Shown here piece after piece: positions 1 through 7,916 of a DNA stretch of 64,000 bases (position 1 is its first letter; the number at the start of each line of letters is the position of its first letter). Position numbers and translations under genes: made by a program. Location of the stretch: contig JARRKC010000006.1 in assembly GCA_037388505.1 (NCBI GenBank), forward strand, positions 40,989 to 104,988. The letters are read 5' to 3'. The notes under the pieces were generated by a model that worked only from the letters and a program-made list of their open reading frames with translations, had not been told where the DNA came from and ran no database searches. The DNA is from JARRKC01 sp037388505. GTDB lineage: Bacteria; Acidobacteriota; UBA6911; RPQK01; JAPXNP01.

Positions 1-503
1 TCGAACGGGCGCTGAGCGACCAGAGTCGGAATGCCGACCGCTTCCTTACCGTACTCGTGACTCAGTTGTACCGATCGTTGAGCCGCGAGCGGTTTGGTCT
101 GTTTCCGGACACGTTCTGGACACTGACCGAGTTCCGCAAGCGTTACCGGCTGGGGATCGTAACCGATGCTCAGCGTCTGTTCAGTTGTCCGGAGTTGCGG
201 ATGCTTCGAATCGAAGACTTCTTCGACTCTATCGTGATCTCGTCGGACTATGGATTTCGCAAACCGGATCCCCGTCTGTTCCACATTGCTCTCGCCGCAA
301 TGGACGCCCGTCCCGAAGAATCCGCCTATATCGGCAACAAGTATGAGACGGACCTGCTTGGGGCCCATAGTGCCGGCCTTCGCCTGGCCGGGCTCATCCA
401 CCAGTCGGAGGAGGATCGGAAAGCCCTTGGGCCGGAGCCCCAACCCGATTTCGTCGTCGAGAATCTACGGGCGGCCTACGATTTCATCACGGCGAAAGAC
501 TGA
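1..503 (+). CDS. HAD-family hydrolase, 5' partial
   Basis: The reading frame is open from base 3 at the window edge to the TGA at 501-503, so the true start lies outside; the internal GTG at 57 is not a credible start because the upstream frame continues without a stop. The visible part holds the second half of a haloacid-dehalogenase fold: an IVTDAQ motif II segment, the motif III lysine in the FRKPDPRLF stretch, and a YIGNKYETDLLGA motif IV with its acidic pair. The nucleophile motif DxDxT must lie upstream of the window. The substrate cannot be assigned; HAD phosphatases of this shape act on small phosphorylated metabolites in the cytoplasm. Confidence 0.8.
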   Translation, partial: ERALSDQSRNADRFLTVLVTQLYRSLSRERFGLFPDTFWTLTEFRKRYRLGIVTDAQRLFSCPELRMLRIEDFFDSIVISSDYGFRKPDPRLFHIALAAMDARPEESAYIGNKYETDLLGAHSAGLRLAGLIHQSEEDRKALGPEPQPDFVVENLRAAYDFITAKD

Positions 504-852
504 GCAGATTGGGGAGTTGGGCTCTGGAGAGAACCCGGTGTCCACATCGTTGACACCTCTGCCCTTTGACCTGGAATCGGATCGGAAACGTCGCACGGAC
601 GGGTTCCCCGCGTTCTCGCCTGCCCCTGCTACACCTCATCCGGAGACTCCGGTGTCCACGACGTAGTCACTCCGACTCGACCGCCGACGCCGCAAACCTT
701 CCTTGGATCGAGCTGCTAATTGTCACACAGTCAAAGCTTTATCAGGATTCGAACGCCGGTGGAAAACTGCAGATCCCGCTGGCATATCGATTGCTTGGTA
801 TGGGGTGGATGAGTCGCGGAGTTCCACTTCCGCGGGAAGGAGATGATGCAGG
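504..852. other. 349-bp intergenic region with a sigma-54-type promoter
   Basis: No convincing gene is visible here. An open frame at 566-856 has arginine/proline-rich content and no family resemblance, so I do not call it. The recognisable element is the -24/-12 box at 780-795, described separately. Confidence 0.5.
780..795 (+). promoter_or_regulatory. sigma-54 (RpoN) -24/-12 promoter
   Basis: The sequence TGGCATATCGATTGCT fits the RpoN consensus TGGCAY-R-N4-TTGCW at every fixed position. The invariant GG (781-782) and GC (793-794) doublets are separated by exactly 10 bases, as required. A transcript would start near 806, about 47 bases before the ATG at 853. The neighbouring gene on the opposite strand is itself a sigma-54 activator, which makes the match more believable than sequence alone. 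Confidence 0.65.
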
Positions 853-1161
853 ATGACACGCCCGATCCTGCCGGATGGTGCCGATGAAACGGCGCCTCAG
901 GTAGCAGTGAGCCATCAAGCCCGTATCGTGGTTGGTGGGCTCGGCACGTTGAAGCGCACGCTGTCTTTGATCGCAGAGCAGGTAGAACAACTGGAAAAAC
1001 TGGACCTGATCGATGCGTCCGAGTCGGTGCGTCTACGCGACCTTGCCACGCAGGTAACCGATCTCGTCACGCACTATCGGGAGGGCCGCTTTCTGAGCAA
1101 CCTCAAATCCCTGATCGATCTGACGCGGGATGAACTTCGGGAAGGTCATCGGAAAATCTGA
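853..1161 (+). CDS. small helical protein of unknown function, probably sigma-54 dependent
   Basis: A 102-residue soluble protein with no signal peptide and no membrane segment. A GAAGGAGATG ribosome-binding region sits directly before the ATG at 853, which fixes the start. From about residue 20 it looks almost entirely alpha-helical and charged, with regularly spaced leucines (LSLIAEQVEQLEKLDLI, then RLRDLATQVTDLV), suggesting a coiled-coil or helical bundle. I do not recognise the family. It lies 58 bases downstream of a strong sigma-54 promoter match and ends 2 bases before the end of the convergent sigma-54 activator gene, so that activator is the natural candidate regulator. Confidence 0.7.
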   Translation: MTRPILPDGADETAPQVAVSHQARIVVGGLGTLKRTLSLIAEQVEQLEKLDLIDASESVRLRDLATQVTDLVTHYREGRFLSNLKSLIDLTRDELREGHRKI

Positions 1162-1163
1162 AA

Positions 1164-2681
1164 TCACTCGATGCCGTAGCGATGCATCTTTTTCAGCAGT
1201 CCCTGGCGACTCAAGCCGAGCCTTTTGGCCGCCTGCGCTCGATTCCGATCGCAGAATTGGAGTGCTTCCCGGATCAACCGGCGCTCCAACTGCTCGACCG
1301 CCTCGTGAAGGCTCCTCGACTCGCTGTCGTCACCACGCAGAATCTCGGAGACATCTTCGGGGAGTACCACCTCGCGGCGGACCGTAACCGCCAGACGCTT
1401 CATCTCGTTTTCGAGCTCTCGGACATTGCCGGGCCAGTCGTGGCGGCCCAAGAGGTCGATGGCTTCGGGTGAGATCCGCTTGTCTGGCCGTCGTAACTCG
1501 CGGCAGGCTCGCTGGAGGAAGTGTTGCGCCAACAGGGGAATATCCTCGCGAATCTCCCGAAGGGCCGGTGTCCGAATGTGAATGACGTGAAGGCGGTAGT
1601 AGAGGTCGTCACGAAAGCGGCCCGAGGCGATCTCCTTCTCGAGATCACGGTGGGTCGCAGCCAGGATGCGGACGTCGACGGGAATTGGACGGCGGCCACC
1701 CACACGCTCCAGTACGCGCTCCTGAAGCACCCGCAGGATCTTGGCTTGTGCGGCCGGGCTCAGATCTCCGATTTCATCCAGAAAGAGCGTCCCGCCGTCT
1801 GCGGCCTCGAATCGCCCGATTCTCCGGTCCACTCCGGTGGCCACTCCCTTCTCGATCCCGAACAGCTCGGCCTCCACGAGGTTCTCGGGCAAAGCCGAGC
1901 AGTTCAGGGCAACGAATGGGCCTCCTGCGCGACCGCCCGAAAAATGGATGGCTCGGGCTACGAGTTCCTTTCCTGTGCCGCTCTCACCGGTGATAAGGAC
2001 GTCGACCCGATTGTCGCGTAGCTCCTCGACCTTGCGGATCAACTGCTGTATGGGGCGGGTCATCCCAAGGATGTTTCGGGTCGAGAACTGTCCGCGAACC
2101 TCCTCGAGGAGCATGCGATTCTGTTTCTGGAGAGCATTCTTCTCCTTTTGCAGTTCGTCGAACTTCAGTGCCGTCTCCATGGCGAGCGAAGCGTGACCTC
2201 CCAGCTCAACCAGGATCTTCTGATCATTTTGGTGGAAACTCCCCGACCTCTTGTTCAGTACTTCGAAAACGCCGAGGACCCGACCGTCTCGCCCAAACAG
2301 TGGCACCGCAAGGATGCACCGGGTTCGATACCCGAGCCTGGCGTCGATCGAGGGGTTGAAACGGGCGTCGGAATACGCGTCCTGCACGACGACGGCACTT
2401 CCAGTCAGCGCAACCTCTCCGGCGATTCCCAGACGGGCATCGAAGCGCAGGTCCTCGTCCGTCCCGAGAGCGGCCCGCGACCAGAGCTCGCAACGGTCAC
2501 GATCCAGAAAGAAGATGCTCGAGCGATCGCAATCCAACAGGCGGGCCGCTTCCCTGGCGATGACCTCGAGGAGCGCCGCAAGATCCTGCTCTCCATTGAT
2601 TCGGCGGGTGGCCGCGAGCATCTCGACGAGTTCTTCCTCATTCCAGCCTTTGATGGGACGCTCGTTTCGTTTACCGGTCAT
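1164..2681 (-). CDS. sigma-54-dependent Fis-family transcriptional activator, GAF-AAA+-HTH
   Basis: A 505-residue bacterial enhancer-binding protein. Residues about 35-175 form a GAF sensor domain and 200-425 the AAA+ domain, with Walker A GESGTGKE (232-239), Walker B GGTLFLDEIG (296-305) and the arginine-finger region RDDLYYRL; 465-505 is a Fis-type helix-turn-helix (QAAKRLGLSRQGLLKKM). There is no receiver domain, so control should come from a ligand on the GAF domain. The sigma-54-contacting GAFTGA loop reads GVATGV (279-284), lacking the usual phenylalanine. The frame extends upstream to 3056 but that part is low-complexity intergenic DNA; the ATG at 2681 begins the family-like sequence. 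Confidence 0.9.
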   Translation of the reverse strand: MTGKRNERPIKGWNEEELVEMLAATRRINGEQDLAALLEVIAREAARLLDCDRSSIFFLDRDRCELWSRAALGTDEDLRFDARLGIAGEVALTGSAVVVQDAYSDARFNPSIDARLGYRTRCILAVPLFGRDGRVLGVFEVLNKRSGSFHQNDQKILVELGGHASLAMETALKFDELQKEKNALQKQNRMLLEEVRGQFSTRNILGMTRPIQQLIRKVEELRDNRVDVLITGESGTGKELVARAIHFSGGRAGGPFVALNCSALPENLVEAELFGIEKGVATGVDRRIGRFEAADGGTLFLDEIGDLSPAAQAKILRVLQERVLERVGGRRPIPVDVRILAATHRDLEKEIASGRFRDDLYYRLHVIHIRTPALREIREDIPLLAQHFLQRACRELRRPDKRISPEAIDLLGRHDWPGNVRELENEMKRLAVTVRREVVLPEDVSEILRGDDSESRSLHEAVEQLERRLIREALQFCDRNRAQAAKRLGLSRQGLLKKMHRYGIE

Positions 2682-2731
2682 CCTGCCTACTCTAAAGGAA
2701 GACACTCTGGGCGTCACCTGCCGGGAAGGGT

Positions 2732-2769
2732 TTGAGATTTCTGCTTTTCGATTTCGATTTGCGATTTGG
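2732..2769. repeat. degenerate 6-7-bp repeat array
   Basis: Repeated units of the TTCGATT / TGAGATT / GCGATTT type run through this stretch. Units of the TGAGATT kind recur in the array at 7666-7705, so this looks like one member of a dispersed intergenic family. Confidence 0.4.
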
Positions 2770-2845
2770 AAGGCAGAAGGCGAGAGGTGAGAGCCAGTAA
2801 CTCCAAAAGTGGAGTCGCGGTCATCAAGGCGTGGAGAAGCGATTT

Positions 2846-2926
2846 CACGCAAAGACCGCAAACATCGCCAAGAGCTCCAAAGCAAAGAAATCCTTGGCGT
2901 CCGTTGCGTTCTTGCGGCTCTGCGTG
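2846..2926. repeat. imperfect inverted repeat, CACGCAAAG...GCGTG type
   Basis: The left arm (2846-2874) begins CACGCAAAGACCGCAA and contains CGCCAAGA. The right arm (2892-2926) read on the other strand begins CACGCAGAGCCGCAA and ends CGCCAAGG. The arms match imperfectly, with a loop of about 20 bases. It resembles a small palindromic intergenic element; no transposase is nearby. Confidence 0.45.
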
Positions 2927-2993
2927 GAGTCAGCTCTGACCGGCTTGGCATGTGGCCGAGCTTTCGGCAATCGAGGTGGCGCACATCTGCAAC

Positions 2994-3041
2994 CCGTCCT
3001 CCGGTTCTCCCGTCCTCCGGTTCTCCCGTTCTCCCGCTCTC
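2994..3041. repeat. pyrimidine-rich 8-9-bp tandem array
   Basis: Units of CCGGTTCTCC, CCGTCCTCC and CCCGTTCTC are repeated with 8-9-bp spacing. The same unit in reverse complement (GGGAGAACG) is repeated at 7887-7910, linking the two sites as one repeat family. Confidence 0.5.
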
Positions 3042-3052
3042 ACTTCCCCCAA

Positions 3053-3187
3053 TCAAGGTTTGTCGGGCGGTTCATCATCGTTACGTTCTTTTTTCTCCAG
3101 CCTGAGCACCATCCAGAAGAAGCGGCCGGCGAAGAAAATCACAAGCGCCCAGATCATGAGCATCAGGACCCAAGCCGTGGGAGTCAC
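3053..3187 (-). CDS. MetS-like small subunit of the NSS transporter
   Basis: A 44-residue protein with one hydrophobic helix (residues about 6-27, WVLMLMIWALVIFFAG) followed by a highly charged tail (EKKERNDDEPPDKP). The GTG start at 3187 overlaps the transporter stop codon in a GTGA tetranucleotide, so translation should be coupled. Size, single helix and position match the small MetS-type partners of sodium:neurotransmitter symporter (NSS) proteins, known from the methionine/alanine importer MetPS. It probably stays in the inner membrane beside the transporter. The pairing is inferred from context and topology, not from a diagnostic motif. Confidence 0.7.
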   Translation of the reverse strand: MTPTAWVLMLMIWALVIFFAGRFFWMVLRLEKKERNDDEPPDKP

Positions 3188-4812
3188 GGGTTCGTAGACC
3201 TCCTTTTCCAGGCGATTCGAACCAGCAGTGCAAAGCCGACGAAAACCAGCGTCAGCAGAACTCTTGTCATGTCGATGATGAAGTCTCGGGTCGGCATGCC
3301 CTGAACGTTGAACCAGACATAATGGGCCTCCCCAGCGTGCATGACCCGACCCAGCACACTGTCGGGGGAGAGCCCCCAGCCATGACCTTCCAGAAGACTC
3401 GCGAAGGCAGTCGGCCACTCGCGCGAAGGCTTGAAAACAGCCCCGAGAAAGATCACCAGCAGGAAGGCCGGCGTGATGTAGCCGATGAGCACCCGAAATA
3501 TGTGGGGAATTTTCAACTGAGCGCCGCGGTTGATCTCCGCCCAGCCGGTTTCCAAAGGAAAGATCCATGAGAATACGAAGGCTTCGGCCAGTGCAAAGAT
3601 GACGAGCGAAAAGGTCCCTGCCCAGAAATCGAATTCGTCGAATGCGCCGGACGGGTAGAAGACGACACAGAAGAGTCCGAGCCCGGCGGCCGCCAGGCCG
3701 AAAGTCTGCGAGGCCCGGGCTGAGCGCAGGCCGAACTCGTCTTCCAGGAAGGTCACAATGGGTTGTCCCATGGCCAGAGAGGAGGTGACCCCGGCAAAGA
3801 AGAGAAGGCCGAACCACATGGCTCCGGCCAGAGGTGCAAACCAGCCCCAATTGCCAAACAGCATCGGGAGGGTCAGGAATCCGAGGGTGAAACCACTCCC
3901 GCTCGAGGTCGCTGCAGTCACAGCCGCAAGACCAAGGTAAGCGGTCGAAATGGGGATGATGAGGGAGCCGCCCAGCACGACTTCGACGAATTCATTCAGC
4001 CAGCCCGCCGAGGCGGCATTCAAGGCGATGTCATCTTGCTCGCGAAGGTAAGAGGCGTAACAGTGAATCGAGCCCATGCCGAGAGAAAGGGTGAAGAAGA
4101 TCTGCCCTGCTGCAGCCAACCAGGTACTGGGATTGAGAAAGCCGGCAGTTCGAGGTTGCCAGATGAAATTCAGACCCGCGAGTGGGCTCTCGACGACATG
4201 GAGGTCACCCGGCCCAAGCAAAAGACCCCGGATGACCAGGATGATGGCGAACATGATCAGTAACGGCATTCCGATTCTGGCGGCTGCTTCGATCCCGCGG
4301 GTCAGCCCGCGAGAGAGGATCCAGGTGTTCATCACCAGGGTCAGGAGGAACCAGAAGATCGCCTCGGCCGGCCAAGCCGCCAGCCCGCCGGGCGCAGTCC
4401 CGATGTAGTGGGAAAAGAACACGGACGCTTCGATATGGCCGAAGGTGCCCATCAGAGAGTGCCAGACGTAGGCAAGCGCCCAAGACTCGATATAGACGTA
4501 ATAGGAGGCAATGCACAGATTGGTGAACAGACCAAAGACTCCGATGTATTTCAACCAGTGGCTCGAGCCCAGACGATCGAACATACCGGGCGTCGAATGA
4601 TGGCCGAACTGTCCTCCATGCCGTCCAATCGCCCATTCCACCCAAAGCAAGGGGACTCCCATGACCACGAACGAGACCAGATAGGGGATGATGAACGCGC
4701 CTCCGCCGTTCTGAATCGCTTGCGCCGGAAAGCGGAGGAAGTTCCCCAGCCCGACCGCATTACCGGCCATGGCGAGGATCAGCCCGACGCGTGTTCCCCA
4801 TCGCTGGGTCAT
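3184..4812 (-). CDS. sodium-dependent transporter, NSS (neurotransmitter:sodium symporter) family
   Basis: A 542-residue inner-membrane protein with about 12 hydrophobic helices, a normal size for bacterial NSS proteins. The first helix carries the family signature GLGNFLRFPAQAIQNGGGAF (about residues 21-40), whose backbone forms the sodium and substrate sites in LeuT-type structures; the more usual tryptophan of GNxWRFP is leucine here. WVEWAIGRHGG follows helix 2 as in the family. Substrates are usually amino acids, and the MetS-like partner downstream hints at methionine or alanine. The gene lies between two tiny single-helix membrane proteins on the same strand. Confidence 0.9.
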   Translation of the reverse strand: MTQRWGTRVGLILAMAGNAVGLGNFLRFPAQAIQNGGGAFIIPYLVSFVVMGVPLLWVEWAIGRHGGQFGHHSTPGMFDRLGSSHWLKYIGVFGLFTNLCIASYYVYIESWALAYVWHSLMGTFGHIEASVFFSHYIGTAPGGLAAWPAEAIFWFLLTLVMNTWILSRGLTRGIEAAARIGMPLLIMFAIILVIRGLLLGPGDLHVVESPLAGLNFIWQPRTAGFLNPSTWLAAAGQIFFTLSLGMGSIHCYASYLREQDDIALNAASAGWLNEFVEVVLGGSLIIPISTAYLGLAAVTAATSSGSGFTLGFLTLPMLFGNWGWFAPLAGAMWFGLLFFAGVTSSLAMGQPIVTFLEDEFGLRSARASQTFGLAAAGLGLFCVVFYPSGAFDEFDFWAGTFSLVIFALAEAFVFSWIFPLETGWAEINRGAQLKIPHIFRVLIGYITPAFLLVIFLGAVFKPSREWPTAFASLLEGHGWGLSPDSVLGRVMHAGEAHYVWFNVQGMPTRDFIIDMTRVLLTLVFVGFALLVRIAWKRRSTNP

Positions 4813-4912
4813 GAATCAGTCAGCTCCAGTGGAGGGTTTGGTGGGATCCGCCTTCCCCGGCGGCCTTTGGGCGGGCGCCGTATCCCGGCGGGAAAGGCGG
4901 TTCGAAGCCGTG

Positions 4913-5017
4913 CTACGATTTCGGCTTCTTCTTCTCGGAACGCCGCAGGAAAATGACCGCCACAACGGCGGCAACGATAAACAGCCAGGCGGCAATCTGA
5001 TATCCAGAAAACTCCAT
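4913..5017 (-). CDS. 34-residue single-helix membrane protein upstream of the NSS transporter
   Basis: A short frame starting at the ATG at 5017 encodes MEFSGYQIAAW, then a hydrophobic helix of about 16 residues and a basic tail RRSEKKKPKS. AAAGG lies about 9 bases before the start. The layout (short periplasmic N-terminus, one helix, lysine-rich cytoplasmic end) is typical of small transporter- or complex-associated membrane peptides. It ends 100 bases before the transporter start on the same strand and is probably co-transcribed. Its sequence differs from the MetS-like protein at the other end of the transporter, so the transporter may have two small partners. Confidence 0.55.
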   Translation of the reverse strand: MEFSGYQIAAWLFIVAAVVAVIFLRRSEKKKPKS

Positions 5018-5046
5018 AATCCACACCTTTCGTGATAGATGTCATC

Positions 5047-5412
5047 TCAGCTCGTTCGTGAAAGGGACAAATACGCGAAAAGGTGGAGTGGCGGAGAGCG
5101 ATCACAGTGGACCGCAAGAACGGCCGGAGCAAGCCCGACTCTCTCACTCTCGTCTGGATTTCGTCGCGGAGGCTTCGGCTTTTCTGTCGACGGCTGAAAG
5201 TAGCCACCTGCCGACTGAAGGGGATTCTTGAACCGCACGGGAAGCCGCACGACGTCGAGGGCACTTTCGAGGATTGTCGGGCTTCCGGAGTCGACGAACA
5301 CGGGGCGGAGCGGTCCCCATCGCATAACGGGCCCCACCGTCGCAACCGGGAACCCTCCCACCAGGAGAAGGGCCACAGAGATCAGAAGAAGCCGTTCAAA
5401 CGTTTTCGGCAT
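5047..5412 (-). CDS. hypothetical secreted or membrane-anchored protein
   Basis: A 121-residue frame starting at the ATG at 5412 with a GGAGG about 15 bases upstream. The N-terminus KTFERLLLISVALLLVGGFPVATVG looks like a signal peptide or anchor. The rest is proline- and arginine-rich with no recognised domain, and the last 30 residues have the composition of non-coding DNA, so the true gene may be absent or frame-broken. It ends 29 bases before the 34-residue membrane protein on the same strand, so it could head the transporter operon. This is a weak call. Confidence 0.35.
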   Translation of the reverse strand: MPKTFERLLLISVALLLVGGFPVATVGPVMRWGPLRPVFVDSGSPTILESALDVVRLPVRFKNPLQSAGGYFQPSTEKPKPPRRNPDESERVGLAPAVLAVHCDRSPPLHLFAYLSLSRTS

Positions 5413-5603
5413 TCGTGTCAGGCGCCTCCGATTATCCGGAGTGCTCCTCTTTGTACACCAATATATCTCAGTCCTCGGGCCCATGTGCCGACCGGTCAGG
5501 GTTCCTGCTTGTCGAGGGAGGTAGTGACGCTCCCGCCGACGTTGCGGGGATCCACCCTTTCCCAAAGCGGAACTTCTGGACCACCGGCGCGCCCGGCTTC
5601 CAG

Positions 5604-6323
5604 TCAACCCGTCCTTCGTTCCGCAAGGCCCCGGAAGAATTCGACGATATCGAACTCCCCGAGGTCTGCGTAGACAGCGTCCGCCAGATGCAGGTCCTGC
5701 TCCGGTCTCTGAGGGCGCTGTAATCCCACGCAGAACATGGAGGCAGCCTTGGCTGCAGTCACACCGGCCGCGGAATCCTCGAAAACGAGGCAGGTCTCGG
5801 GCAGAACCCCCATTCGGGCCGCTGCCGTCAAATAACAGATCGGATCCGGCTTGCCGGGGTAGTAGTCTTCGGATCCAAGGAAGAATTGAAGCAAGTCATC
5901 GATTCCGAGCTCGTCGATACCTCGGATCACATCTTCACGCGGGGAACCCGAGATCACGGCGACAGGGTACTTCTCCGCCAGACGTCGCAAAAGGTCCACG
6001 GAGCTCTTGATCGCGATGTCGCGCGATCGCTGGAGTTCCAGAAAAACCTTCCGGACAGCGATCTCCATATCCTCCATGCGCTCGTAGGCCCGCGGAAACA
6101 TACGACGCACATCATTGAAGATATCTGTCCAGCCACGACCGTAGACCAGGTCCTGGCAGGCAGACGGAGATAACCACCAGCCGTCGCGCGCCAGTGCCAA
6201 CTGCACGGCGTCGACGTAGAGGACCTCCGAGTCGAGCAGAGTGCCGTCCAGATCGAAGAAGATCGCCCGGATTTCGATCCCATGAATGTGGCCGCCAAGG
6301 CCGACAGGCTTCGAGTCATTCAT
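5604..6323 (-). CDS. HAD-family phosphatase, beta-phosphoglucomutase-like
   Basis: A 239-residue soluble HAD hydrolase. Motif I FFDLDGTLLDS (nucleophile and acid/base aspartates) is at about residues 22-32, followed by a helical cap (30-100). Motif II VAVISGSP, motif III with lysine in YYPGKPDP, and motif IV VFEDSAAGV complete the site. The short helical cap with a C1-type insertion is that of the beta-phosphoglucomutase/phosphatase branch, which acts on sugar phosphates and related small molecules. ATG at 6323 is preceded by GGAGA. The gene stands alone and diverges from the DUF2961 gene. Confidence 0.88.
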   Translation of the reverse strand: MNDSKPVGLGGHIHGIEIRAIFFDLDGTLLDSEVLYVDAVQLALARDGWWLSPSACQDLVYGRGWTDIFNDVRRMFPRAYERMEDMEIAVRKVFLELQRSRDIAIKSSVDLLRRLAEKYPVAVISGSPREDVIRGIDELGIDDLLQFFLGSEDYYPGKPDPICYLTAAARMGVLPETCLVFEDSAAGVTAAKAASMFCVGLQRPQRPEQDLHLADAVYADLGEFDIVEFFRGLAERRTG

Positions 6324-6476
6324 CTCGTAGTCTCCAGCAAACCCGGAGTCCGTGGCGCTTCCGAGTGTACCATGCCGTCATGTGATTGCAGTCATACCTA
6401 CGTTTTCGGGCGAGATCGGATTACCCTTGTGTTTCAGCCCGCATGTCTTCAAGTGGGGTGCGAGAGGAGGTTCGGA

Positions 6477-7664
6477 ATGAGACGAGGGATGATCAGCCTG
6501 ATGGTCGTGGTGTTCTGTGCCGGTCTGGCCTGGGCCCAGGCCCCCGGCGTCGATCTCACGGAGCTTGCCAAGGTTCCAGACATGGGTCGCAGCAAGCGCG
6601 TGAGCAGCTATGACCGCTCGGGCGGCAACAACGATCGCTTGGAACACATTGCGAATGGAGAGCGGCGCACTCTGTTCGAGGTCGAAGGGGCGGGAGTCAT
6701 CAACCATATCTGGGTCACGATCGCCCCGCCACCTCCTGAATTGAGTCGCAACGACATCATCCTGCGCATGTACTGGGACAAGAATCCTGAGCCCTGCGTC
6801 GAGAGTCCGATTGGCCCCTTCTTTGGTCAAGGCTGGGATGAGAGTTACGACTTCGCTTCGTTGCCTCTGGCAGCCGGTCCTCGAGAGGGGCGTGCCATGG
6901 TGAGCTACTTCGCCATGCCTTTTTCCAACGGCGCCCGGATCGAGATCGAGAACCAGACGGGGCGTGACATCGATGCCTTCTACTACTACGTTGACTACCT
7001 CGAGCTCGATGAACTGCCCGCGGACTATGGCCGCTTCCACGCCTGGTACCACCACGAACTGACGAAAGCTCTGCCCGAGGGAGAGAATGAATGGTCCGTT
7101 TTGGGCCCTCAGGGTAAGAACACGACGGGGGATGCCAACTATCTGATTGCGGACATCGAGGGGAAAGGTCGCTTCGTAGGGGTCAACTACTACGTACAGT
7201 CGCCATCGCCCATGTGGTACGGCGAAGGGGACGACATGATCTTCATCGACGGAGAGTCCTGGCCTCCCTCACTGCACGGGACGGGCACCGAAGACTATTT
7301 CAACACGTCCTGGTCCCCGAACACGCTCTTTTCCCATCCCTATTACGGCTATGCACGAGTCAACCACGGTACAGGCTGGCTGGGCCGTACCCATGTCTAT
7401 CGGTTCAACATTGCCGATCCTATTGTCTTCAACCGCTCGCTGCGCTTTACGATCGAACATGGACATAACAACAATCTCACGCTCGACCTGGCTTCGGTGG
7501 CGTACTGGTATCAACGCGAGCCTCACAAGAAGTTCCCACCGCTGGCCAGCAAGGAGGAGCGGACCCCGAAGCCCCTCATCGGTGTCGTCGACATCCATCG
7601 TTGGAGGGACGCCTGGCGAAAGCAGCACGGCAGCGATCCCCAGCTTTGGGGGAACGAACCGTAG
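6477..7664 (+). CDS. DUF2961 family secreted protein
   Basis: A 395-residue protein with a signal peptide (MRRGMISLMVVVFCAGLAWAQ). AGGAGG sits 6 bases before the ATG at 6477, so the longer open frame starting at 6282 is rejected. The mature part has family hallmarks: the SSYDRSGGNND segment near the N-terminus, GAGVINHIWVT, IGPFFGQGW and HGTGTEDYFN followed by a glycine/aromatic-rich core. DUF2961 proteins are predicted jelly-roll secreted proteins often near carbohydrate genes, and some related members are glycoside hydrolases. Export to the periplasm or surface is likely. No partner gene is directly coupled to it. Confidence 0.85.
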   Translation: MRRGMISLMVVVFCAGLAWAQAPGVDLTELAKVPDMGRSKRVSSYDRSGGNNDRLEHIANGERRTLFEVEGAGVINHIWVTIAPPPPELSRNDIILRMYWDKNPEPCVESPIGPFFGQGWDESYDFASLPLAAGPREGRAMVSYFAMPFSNGARIEIENQTGRDIDAFYYYVDYLELDELPADYGRFHAWYHHELTKALPEGENEWSVLGPQGKNTTGDANYLIADIEGKGRFVGVNYYVQSPSPMWYGEGDDMIFIDGESWPPSLHGTGTEDYFNTSWSPNTLFSHPYYGYARVNHGTGWLGRTHVYRFNIADPIVFNRSLRFTIEHGHNNNLTLDLASVAYWYQREPHKKFPPLASKEERTPKPLIGVVDIHRWRDAWRKQHGSDPQLWGNEP

Positions 7665-7665
7665 G

Positions 7666-7705
7666 GCGTTTCGAGTTCCGAGTTCCGAGATCTGAGATTT
7701 ACGAT
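7666..7705. repeat. heptamer array directly after a stop codon
   Basis: Units CGAGTTC, CGAGTTC, CGAGATC, TGAGATT and TACGATC follow each other with 7-bp period, beginning 2 bases after the DUF2961 stop. Its first 22 bases (7666-7687) recur exactly, on the opposite strand, at 48173-48194, again directly after a stop codon. Confidence 0.55.
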
Positions 7706-7886
7706 CTAGCCGGACGGAAACCGGGAGCGGACGTGGGATAGGCATCCTGGTTGGCCCTTGACCTGAGGCCGCTGCGCTACGAGCATTGTTTAGCTCAGGG
7801 AAGCGGGGGCGACGGTTGGGGAAGCATCCTTGCTTGCCCGAAGGCCGGGACCTCTCGAGCGTTGATCATTCTGAGTCCCGAAGTTG

Positions 7887-7910
7887 AACGGGAGAACGGG
7901 AGAACGGGAA
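7887..7910. repeat. GGGAGAACG repeat
   Basis: Nearly three copies of a GGGAGAACG-like unit precede the ATG of the next gene. The unit is the reverse complement of the array at 2994-3041. It overlaps the region where a ribosome-binding site is expected for the gene at 7917. Confidence 0.45.
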
Positions 7911-7916
7911 GAGAGC

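Larger units (their letters stand above)
2682..3052. other. 371-bp repeat-rich intergenic region
   Basis: No gene is supported. The region contains a heptamer-like array (2732-2769), an imperfect inverted repeat (2846-2926) and a pyrimidine-rich 8-9-bp array (2994-3041). It separates the sigma-54 activator from the unrelated transporter operon on the same strand. Confidence 0.5.

Noticed and set aside
566..856. A 96-residue open frame before the small gene at 853
   Set aside because: Arginine/proline-rich composition, no ribosome-binding site, and it overlaps a good sigma-54 promoter; the content looks like non-coding DNA.
2682..3056. N-terminal extension of the sigma-54 activator
   Set aside because: The frame is open but passes through repeat-rich intergenic DNA and needs a TTG start; the family homology begins at ATG 2681.
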